The notes under the pieces: generated by a model | Told to the model about the DNA's origin: nothing | Database searches by the model: none | The model's input: the letters and a program-made list of their open reading frames with translations, nothing else | NCBI RefSeq assembly: GCF_022815725.1 | Contig: NZ_JALGRF010000002.1 | Location: forward strand, 434,001 to 498,000 | Origin: Streptomyces sp. APSN-46.1 | GTDB taxonomy: Bacteria; Actinomycetota; Actinomycetes; Streptomycetales; Streptomycetaceae | Length of the DNA stretch: 64,000 bases | Reading direction: 5' to 3' | Translations under genes and position numbers: made by a program | Part shown: piece by piece, positions 58,380-64,000 of the stretch | Layout of the letters: every line of letters starts with the position of its first letter | Numbering within the stretch: position 1 is the stretch's first letter

Positions 58380-59156
58380 GTGCCGGACATATCAACGAAC
58401 GTGATCATCGTGCTCTGCGTGGCCGCCGCCGCGGCCGGCTGGATCGACGCGGTGGTGGGCGGCGGCGGACTGCTGCTCCTGCCCGCCCTGCTCCTCGGCC
58501 TGCCGAACGCCCACCCCGCCACCGTACTCGGCACCAACAAGGCCGTGGCCATCGTCGGCACCGGGGGCGCGGCCATCACGTACGCCCGCAAGGCCCCGGT
58601 GGACGTGAGGCTCGCCGTCCGGATCGGCCTGGCCGCACTCGCCGGCTCGATGGGCGGCGCCGCACTGGCCGGCGGCATCAGCAAGGACGCGCTCCGCCCG
58701 CTGATCATGGTCGTGCTCGTGGTCGTCGCCGGCTTCGTGATCTTCCGCCCGGGCTTCGGCACCGCCCCGGGCGCCACACCCGTCAGCCGGCAGCGGATCC
58801 TGCTCGCCATCGGGCTCGCCGGCCTCGGCATCGGCTTCTACGACGGCCTGATCGGACCCGGCACCGGAACCTTCCTGGTGCTCGCGCTCACCGCGCTGCT
58901 CCACCTCGACCTGGTCACCGCCTCCGCGACCGCCAAGATCGTCAATTGCTGCACCAACGCCGGGGCGCTCGCGATGTTCGCGTACCAGGGGATGGTGCTG
59001 TGGCAGCTGGCCGCGCTGATGGCGGTCTTCAACCTGGCCGGCGGCATGATCGGGGCCCGGATGGCGCTCAAGAAGGGCAGCGGCTTCGTCCGGGCCGTGC
59101 TGCTGACGGTGGTGTCCGCGCTGGTGGTGAAGCTCGGCCTCGAACAGTGGGGGTGA
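58380..59156 (+). CDS. TauE/SafE-family membrane transporter
   Basis: 258 residues with about eight hydrophobic segments. The two repeated family motifs are visible: GWIDAVVGGGGLLLLPALL at the start and GFYDGLIGPGTGTFLVLALT in the middle. Such proteins export sulfite, sulfoacetate or other small anions. GTG 58380 follows a -10 element by 7 nt (leaderless). The long frame from 58320 (TTG) has no support. It diverges from the nitrite operon, which would also fit transport of a related anion. Confidence 0.85.
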   Translation: MPDISTNVIIVLCVAAAAAGWIDAVVGGGGLLLLPALLLGLPNAHPATVLGTNKAVAIVGTGGAAITYARKAPVDVRLAVRIGLAALAGSMGGAALAGGISKDALRPLIMVVLVVVAGFVIFRPGFGTAPGATPVSRQRILLAIGLAGLGIGFYDGLIGPGTGTFLVLALTALLHLDLVTASATAKIVNCCTNAGALAMFAYQGMVLWQLAALMAVFNLAGGMIGARMALKKGSGFVRAVLLTVVSALVVKLGLEQWG

Positions 59157-59171
59157 GTTCCCCGAGACCGC

Positions 59172-59795
59172 TCAGCGCGTCCCCGTCAGATGGGCGAAGA
59201 CGACCACGTTGCCCTTGTAGCCGGTACGCGGTGAGAAGCCGCCGCCGCAGGTGATCACCCGGAGTTCGGCGCGCGGCGAGGGCCCGTACACGCGGGAGTC
59301 CGGGAAGGCCCGCGCGTCGTACACCTCGACGGCGTGGACGGTGAACACGGCGGTACGTCCATCCGCGCGCGGCACCTCGATGGCGGCCCCCCGGTGCAGT
59401 GCGCCCAGGCGGTAGAAGACGGCCGGGCCGGTGGCGTGGTCCACGTGCCCGGCGATGACGGCCGTGCCGGTGGCGCCGGGGGTGGTGCCGTCGCGGTACC
59501 AGCCCGCCAGGTCGCGGCGGGCGGGCGGGGGCACTTCGAGGCGGCCGTCGGGGTCCAGGCCGAGCCCGGTCAGCGGGGCGTCCACCCGGATGGAGGGGAT
59601 CCGGATCCGGGTGGGCGGGGAGCCGGGGAGCGGGGCGATGCTCGGGCCGTAGCCGGCCCGGGAGGTCAGGGAGTCTTCGGGGGAGGGCTGCGGGGGCCGG
59701 ACCGGCTCGCTGGAGCCGCTGCCGACGAGCCAGATGCCGAGGCAGGCGGCGAGCGCGAGGAGCCCGCCGCGTCCGGCGCGGCCGGAGGTGCCCAT
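59172..59795 (-). CDS. Class F sortase
   Basis: 207 residues with an N-terminal membrane anchor (about 7-26) and a sortase barrel: catalytic His in VIAGHVDHATGPAVFYRLG, catalytic Cys in LRVITCGGGF and Arg in SPRTGYKGN. The TLxTC-type motif is RVITC. Class F enzymes are the actinobacterial group of sortases attaching proteins to the cell wall. Its neighbour upstream encodes an exported protein without a clear LPxTG motif. The start at 59795 is ATG. Confidence 0.9.
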   Translation of the reverse strand: MGTSGRAGRGGLLALAACLGIWLVGSGSSEPVRPPQPSPEDSLTSRAGYGPSIAPLPGSPPTRIRIPSIRVDAPLTGLGLDPDGRLEVPPPARRDLAGWYRDGTTPGATGTAVIAGHVDHATGPAVFYRLGALHRGAAIEVPRADGRTAVFTVHAVEVYDARAFPDSRVYGPSPRAELRVITCGGGFSPRTGYKGNVVVFAHLTGTR

Positions 59796-59841
59796 GCCTG
59801 CCCCCTGGGGTCTGCGTCTGTGCTGCTCTCCGTATGACTGG

Positions 59842-59890
59842 CCGTCGCCCGGCCCCGCGAACGGGGGGGACCTCGCGGGGCGGGCGACGG
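59842..59890 (-). terminator. Hairpin between the exported protein and sortase genes
   Basis: CCGTCGCCCG (59842-59851) and CCCCGCGA (59853-59860) pair with 59873-59890 with a single bulged G, 46 bp after the upstream gene's stop. Confidence 0.7.
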
Positions 59891-59936
59891 GGGACGGTAC
59901 CGGTCGGACCGCGGCCGAAGCCGCGGTGGGCGCCCG

Positions 59937-60491
59937 TCAGCTCCGCGTGCCGCTCGCCCGGCGACGCAGGAGCCAGGTACCGCCGACGGCGGCCGCGGCC
60001 AGTACGGCCGCTCCCGCCGCGATCTTGGCGGGGTCGGTGGTGGTGGTCGTCCCACCGCCCACCCCGGTCTTCACGTGGCCCTGCGGGCCGCGCTCGGTGA
60101 CGACCAGGTCGCCGGTGGCGAACTTGCCGTTGGCGCAGGTCGCGCCGATTTCGTAGGTGCCGGGGCGGGTGTCGTGGGCGACCTGGAACTGCCCCACGAC
60201 CACCTCCTTGTGCGTGCCCGGCACCAGCTTGAAGCGGCCGCCGCCGACGGTGGTGGCATCGCCCTCGGCACGGCTGCCGGGGCCGCAGGCGGTGGTGTTC
60301 ACGGTGACGGTCGCGCCGGGGGCGGCGGACTTGGGCCACACCTCCAGCGGGGCGAAGTCGCCGGGCGCGGAGCCGGGTGCGAAGCCGGGCATGCCGAGGT
60401 CGGCCGCGGCGACCGCTCCGGCGACCGGGCCGGCGAAGGCGGCGGCGGTCAGCGCGGTGGCGGTGAGCACGTGGGCGGTGCGTCGGCGCAT
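59937..60491 (-). CDS. Exported, membrane-anchored protein of unknown function
   Basis: 184 residues with a Sec signal peptide (MRRRTAHVLTATALTAAAF; AxA near 28), a beta-rich middle with two Cys (TTACGPG and IGATCANG), a Gly/Thr linker, then a C-terminal membrane helix and basic tail (GGTWLLRRRASGTRS). This is the layout of cell-surface proteins, but no LPxTG sortase signal is seen. It precedes the sortase gene on the same strand. Confidence 0.75.
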   Translation of the reverse strand: MRRRTAHVLTATALTAAAFAGPVAGAVAAADLGMPGFAPGSAPGDFAPLEVWPKSAAPGATVTVNTTACGPGSRAEGDATTVGGGRFKLVPGTHKEVVVGQFQVAHDTRPGTYEIGATCANGKFATGDLVVTERGPQGHVKTGVGGGTTTTTDPAKIAAGAAVLAAAAVGGTWLLRRRASGTRS

Positions 60492-60694
60492 GGCGGCTCC
60501 TGGATGACGCGGGGTCGTGTCACGAGGTAAACCGCCCCGCGCGACGGGCGCCTGCTGAACCCCCGTCAGATCAGGCCGCCGCCGTCGGTCTGCTCGACAT
60601 CAGTGCAGGTCAGAGCCCAGATCGGGCATCGGTGTGTCCCCACCCCGTCCGGGTGACATCCCGGGCCCTGCGGGCCGTCGGCGTGGTGCGTACC

Positions 60695-60728
60695 GTGGTG
60701 GTCCGGTTGTAGTGGTGGTCCGGTTGTA
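60695..60728 (+). repeat. 17-bp direct repeat upstream of cutA
   Basis: GTGGTGGTCCGGTTGTA twice in tandem (60695 and 60712), 16-49 bp before ATG 60744. It may be a duplicated promoter element or a tandem operator. Confidence 0.6.
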
Positions 60729-60743
60729 GACGAGGGAGGGCTC

Positions 60744-61124
60744 ATGGAATCGGTCGATCGGCCGCGGGATCGAGCGCGGGGAACGGCGCTCACCGGCGCT
60801 CTCACCGGCGTTCTCACCGTCCTGACCACCGTCGACTCGGCGGAGGTGGCGCGGGAGCTCGCGCGGGACGCGGTGGAAGCGCGGCTGGCGGCCTGCGCGC
60901 AGATTTCCGGACCGGTGACGTCCGTCTACCGCTGGAAGGACGAGCTGCGCTCCGGCCAGGAGTGGCAGGTCCTGCTCAAGACCACGGAGGCGGCCTACCC
61001 GGCCCTGGAGGCCGCCCTGATCGCCGCGCACCCCTACGACACCCCGGAGGTCATCGCCACCCCGGTGGTGCGGGGCAGCGCGGACTACCTGGCCTGGGTC
61101 GCGGCGGAGGTGACGGCCGGATGA
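60744..61124 (+). CDS. cutA: Divalent-cation tolerance protein CutA
   Basis: Small trimeric protein, 126 residues, of the CutA1 family: VLTTVDSAEVARELARDAVEARLAACAQI, SVYRWKDEL, EWQVLLKTTEAAYPALEAAL and HPYDTPEVIATPV are all family segments. The first about 22 residues are a non-conserved extension. GGAGGG precedes ATG 60744. Its stop overlaps the next start (ATGA). Confidence 0.95.
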   Translation: MESVDRPRDRARGTALTGALTGVLTVLTTVDSAEVARELARDAVEARLAACAQISGPVTSVYRWKDELRSGQEWQVLLKTTEAAYPALEAALIAAHPYDTPEVIATPVVRGSADYLAWVAAEVTAG

Positions 61125-61537
61125 CCGCCGAGCTGCCGTTCTTCGTCTACGGCACCCTGCGTCCGGGCGAGGTCAACCACGACCTGTTCCTGCGCGGCCG
61201 CACCGCCGCCGAGGAGCCCGCCCGCCTTCCGGACGCGCTGCTCTACGACGGCCCGGGCTACCCGTACGCGGTCCAGCACGCGGGGTCGGAGATCGTGGGC
61301 GGACTGGTCACCCCGGCGCCGGGCGCGTACGGGAGGCTGCTGGCCGACCTGGACCGGCTGGAGGAGTACCACGGCCCGGACCGGCCGCTGAACGTATACG
61401 AGCGGGTCCGGCGCGACGCGGTCCGCCGGGACGGCACCCGGACCACCGCCTGGGTCTACCTGGCGGCCCCGCTGCTGGCCCGCAAGCTGCGCGAGTCCGG
61501 CACCGAGATACCGGGCGGCGACTGGTTCGCACGGTGA
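61121..61537 (+). CDS. Gamma-glutamylcyclotransferase-family protein
   Basis: 138 residues with the family's YGTLRPGEVNHDLFL start, the cyclotransferase fold and a Glu in LDRLEEYHGPDRPLNVYER as the catalytic acid. Substrate is not clear; the class includes gamma-glutamyl and gamma-glutamylamine cyclotransferases. Translationally coupled to cutA by ATGA. Confidence 0.88.
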   Translation: MTAELPFFVYGTLRPGEVNHDLFLRGRTAAEEPARLPDALLYDGPGYPYAVQHAGSEIVGGLVTPAPGAYGRLLADLDRLEEYHGPDRPLNVYERVRRDAVRRDGTRTTAWVYLAAPLLARKLRESGTEIPGGDWFAR

Positions 61538-61553
61538 GCCCGGGCGCCAGGCC

Positions 61554-61590
61554 GGCGCCCGGCGCCCCGGCGCCCGGCGCCCCGGCGCCC
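61554..61590. repeat. 15-bp GC tandem repeat at a convergent junction
   Basis: GGCGCCCGGCGCCCC at 61554 and 61569 plus 7 more bases. Such self-complementary GC units can form hairpins and probably terminate both convergent genes. Confidence 0.6.
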
Positions 61591-61595
61591 GCCCG

Positions 61596-63524
61596 TCACA
61601 GCCCCTCGGCCCCCCGATTGCGTAGCCGCTGCCCGTACTGCTGGAGGACCCACAGCTCCTCCTGGACCGCGGCCATCTGCTCCGGCGGGGCATGCGGGCC
61701 CAGGCGGGACATCGTGCCCTGGATCTCGTGCACCCGGCGGTCCACCGCGCGCAGCCGGACCTGCACCAGCTGGACCCCCGCGTAGATCTCGTCCACCGTC
61801 TTCGCGTGGATGGCCTCGACCGCCAGCTCCGTCACCAGCGCCCGCACGGTGTCGTTCGGGGCGGCGGCACGGACCCGGGCCAGGTAGTCGTCGGTGCCCT
61901 GCGCCGTGCCGCCCGCGTCGAGGATGGCCTGGCGCACCGCCGCGTAGGGCGGGGCGGTGAACTCGTCCATCCCGTACGCGTCGAACGCCGGGGAGACCAG
62001 GGCCGGCCGCTGCAACGCCAGCTTCAGGAGCTCGCGCTCGGTGCGGTGGGCGGGGCTGCGCAGGTTCAGCGCCGGGCCGCCCGGAGCGGCGCCGGCGGCG
62101 GGCACCGGGGCCGCGGCCTCGTAGGAGGAGCGGGACCGGGACGGCCGGCGGCCGCCGCCGTCGGGGCCGCCGGGCTGGCCGCCCCGCTCCCGCGCCCAGC
62201 GCGCCAGCTGCGCCACGCGCTTGACCACGAACTGCTCGTCGCGGATGCCCAGCATCCCCGCCAGCTGGACCGCGGACTCGTGCTGGATCGCGATGTTCTT
62301 GATGTGGGCGACGACCGGAGCCGCCTCGTCCAGCGCGGCCGCCCGCCCCGCCGGGTTCTCCAGGTTGTGGCGGGCCACGATGTGCCGCAGCGCGAACTCG
62401 AACAGCGGGGTCCGGGACTCCACCAGCCCGCTCACCGCGGCGTCCCCCTGCGCCAGACGCAGGTCGCACGGGTCCATCCCGCCCGGGGTGATCGCGATGG
62501 AGGTCTCGGCGGCGAACTTCTGGTCGTCCTCGAAGGCCCGCAGCGCCGCCTTCTGGCCGGCCGCGTCGCCGTCGAAGGTGAAGATCACCTCGGCCGTGGC
62601 GTTGTCCATCAGCAGCCGCCGAAGGATCTTGATGTGGTCCCCGCCGAAGGCGGTGCCGCAGGTGGCGATCGCCGTCGTGACTCCCGCCATGTGACAGGCC
62701 ATGACGTCCGTGTAGCCCTCGACGACCACCGCCCGCGAGGTCTTCGCGATCTCCTTCTTCGCCAGGTCGATGCCGTACAGGACCTGGGACTTCTTGTAGA
62801 TCGCGGTCTCGGGGGTGTTCAGGTACTTCGGCCCGTTGTCGTCGTCGCGCAGCTTGCGCGCACCGAAGCCGACCACCTCGCCGCTGATGTCGCGGATCGG
62901 CCACATCAGCCGCCCGCGGAAGCGGTCGATCGGCTTCCCGCTGCGGCTGTCCTGGGCCAGGCCGGAGGTGATCAGCTCCTTGTCGCTGAATCCCTTGCCG
63001 CGCAGGAACCGGGTGAGGTGGTCCCAGCCGGCCGGGCTGTAGCCCACGCTGAAGTGCGCGGCCGCCGCCTGGTCGAAGCCGCGCTCCGCCAGGAACTTGC
63101 GACCGATCTCGGCCTCGGCGCCGCCCAGCTGGTCCACGTAGAACTGGGCGGCGGCCTTGTGCGCCTCGACCAGCCGGATGCGCTCACCGCGGCCGCTGGT
63201 GCCGGCGGTGTAGCCGCCCTCCTCGTACCGCAGGGTGATGCCGGCCTGCCCGGCCAGCCGCTCGACCGCCTCCGAGAACGAGAGGTGGTCGATCTTCATG
63301 ATGAAGTCGAGGGTGTCCCCGCCGGCCTGGCAGCCGAAGCAGTGGTAGAGACCCTTGCTGGGGCTGACCTGGAAGGACGGGGACTTCTCGTCATGGAAGG
63401 GGCAGAGGCCTTTGAGGTTGCCGCCGCCCGCGTTGCGGAGTTGGAGGTAGTCGGAGACCACGGCGTCGATCGGGACCGCGTCCCGTACCGCCTTCACGTC
63501 GTCGTCGTTGATCCGTCCTGCCAC
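61596..63524 (-). CDS. dnaG: DNA primase
   Basis: Makes RNA primers for replication, 642 residues. N-terminal zinc-binding domain (CPFHDEKSPSF ... YHCFGCQAGGD, about 40-65), catalytic TOPRIM core (VVVEGYTDVMACHMAG near residue 265 and FDGDAAGQKAALRA near 315) and the C-terminal DnaB-binding region with a low-complexity Gly/Pro/Arg linker near 450-490. GTG 63524 is the start. It is a housekeeping gene with no close cotranscribed partner in view. Confidence 0.97.
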   Translation of the reverse strand: MAGRINDDDVKAVRDAVPIDAVVSDYLQLRNAGGGNLKGLCPFHDEKSPSFQVSPSKGLYHCFGCQAGGDTLDFIMKIDHLSFSEAVERLAGQAGITLRYEEGGYTAGTSGRGERIRLVEAHKAAAQFYVDQLGGAEAEIGRKFLAERGFDQAAAAHFSVGYSPAGWDHLTRFLRGKGFSDKELITSGLAQDSRSGKPIDRFRGRLMWPIRDISGEVVGFGARKLRDDDNGPKYLNTPETAIYKKSQVLYGIDLAKKEIAKTSRAVVVEGYTDVMACHMAGVTTAIATCGTAFGGDHIKILRRLLMDNATAEVIFTFDGDAAGQKAALRAFEDDQKFAAETSIAITPGGMDPCDLRLAQGDAAVSGLVESRTPLFEFALRHIVARHNLENPAGRAAALDEAAPVVAHIKNIAIQHESAVQLAGMLGIRDEQFVVKRVAQLARWARERGGQPGGPDGGGRRPSRSRSSYEAAAPVPAAGAAPGGPALNLRSPAHRTERELLKLALQRPALVSPAFDAYGMDEFTAPPYAAVRQAILDAGGTAQGTDDYLARVRAAAPNDTVRALVTELAVEAIHAKTVDEIYAGVQLVQVRLRAVDRRVHEIQGTMSRLGPHAPPEQMAAVQEELWVLQQYGQRLRNRGAEGL

Positions 63525-63558
63525 CCGTGAAGTCTACGGCCGCGCGCCGACAAACCCG

Positions 63559-64000
63559 TCAGGCCCCCTGCGCCCCCAGCAGGGAGGAGAGCGGAACCGA
63601 CGGGTCCGCCAGGGCCTCCCGGTTGACCGGCGCCTTTGACCTGATCAGGGCCTGGATCTGATCGGTGACATCCCACACATTTACGTTCATCCCGGCCAGC
63701 ACCCGCCCCTCCGAGAGCCAGAACGCGATGAACTCCCGCTTGGCCGCGTCCCCGCGGATCAGCACCTGGTCGTAGCCGCCGGGCGGGGCGTACCCCGAGT
63801 ACTCCATCCCCACGTCGTACTGGTCCGAGAAGAAGTACGGCACCCGGTCGTACGACACCTCCTGGCCCAGCATCGCCCGCGCCGCGGCCGGGCCCCCGTT
63901 GAGGGCGTTCGCCCAGTGCTCCACCCGCAGCCGTGTCCCGAGCACCGGATGGTGGGCGGCGGCCACGTCCCCGACCGCGAAGACGTCCGGGTCGGACGTA
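63559..64000 (-). CDS. FAD-dependent oxidoreductase, 3' end only
   Basis: The gene runs off the window; about 147 C-terminal residues are visible. They begin with SDPDVFAVGDVAAAHHPVLG, the D-x-h-A-h-GD FAD motif, and include YFFSDQYDVGMEYSGYA and SEGRVLAGMNVNVWDV, the reductase C-terminal domain of ferredoxin-NAD(P) reductase-like enzymes. The partner protein is outside the window. Confidence 0.85.
   Translation of the reverse strand, partial: TSDPDVFAVGDVAAAHHPVLGTRLRVEHWANALNGGPAAARAMLGQEVSYDRVPYFFSDQYDVGMEYSGYAPPGGYDQVLIRGDAAKREFIAFWLSEGRVLAGMNVNVWDVTDQIQALIRSKAPVNREALADPSVPLSSLLGAQGA

Overview
The window is a very GC-rich stretch of actinobacterial chromosome, almost certainly from Streptomyces or a close relative. 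The signs are strong third-position G/C, frequent GTG starts, many leaderless-type promoters, a CIRCE-controlled hrcA-dnaJ pair, a short leucine leader peptide before leuA, an alpha2-type glycyl-tRNA synthetase, pyruvate phosphate dikinase, and dispersed intergenic repeats of the TCAAACGCCGGCG type. No tRNA, rRNA, CRISPR array, prophage or biosynthetic gene cluster was recognised. Most of the window is conserved core chromosome with small accessory insertions.

Layout. Positions 1-18.6 kb carry rpsT diverging from lepA, a long-chain acyl-CoA ligase, hemW, a DUF3097 gene and an MBL-fold hydrolase on the minus strand, then hrcA-dnaJ, a nitronate monooxygenase-like gene coupled to rsmE, a HIT protein, ribonuclease Z, a PfkB kinase, and the chain phoH-ybeY-CNNM/CBS-MmcQ, followed by a cytidine-deaminase-like gene without zinc ligands. 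Positions 18.9-29.4 kb are more accessory: an MFS exporter divergent from a GlxA-type regulator, two exported proteins of a WxL/DUF916 kind, era (whose frame is open back into the DUF916 gene), a methyltransferase, a GNAT protein, a protealysin-like M4 protease with its emfourin-type inhibitor, and a 5'-truncated TnpB. Positions 29.5-41.2 kb hold leuL-leuA, a TerB protein, an NCS2 nucleobase permease with a long structured leader, recO-uppS, a YcxB-like pseudogene, the zinc regulon znuACB-zur with a Zur box, and glyS.

Positions 41.2-46.3 kb hold an accessory set: a VC0807-type membrane protein, an aldo/keto reductase-TetR pair behind a 15-bp-arm inverted repeat, a DoxX protein divergent from a MarR regulator, and a DHA2 drug exporter. 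Positions 46.3-53.9 kb hold dusB, ppdK, a 470-bp gene-free and highly structured stretch, a DUF5937/ArsR-type regulator, a Tat-exported PhoX-like protein and a VOC protein. Positions 54-64 kb hold the nitrite assimilation operon (FAD oxidoreductase-nirB-nirD), a TauE/SafE transporter behind a perfect 21-bp palindrome, a class F sortase with an exported partner, cutA, a gamma-glutamylcyclotransferase-like gene, dnaG, and the 3' part of an FAD-dependent oxidoreductase cut by the window edge.

Functional themes are translation and ribosome maturation (rpsT, lepA, rsmE, ybeY, era, dusB, glyS), RNA processing (rnz), DNA replication and repair (dnaG, recO), envelope precursor supply (uppS), heat-shock control (HrcA/CIRCE), zinc homeostasis (Zur), leucine synthesis under attenuation, and nitrite reduction to ammonium. 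The observations most worth following are the missing stop codon between the DUF916 gene and era, the gene-free region at 50.5-51.0 kb with competing stems and helically phased TTCAACAA repeats, several perfect palindromic operator candidates without an assigned regulator, and the intergenic repeat families that supply terminators and even coding ends.
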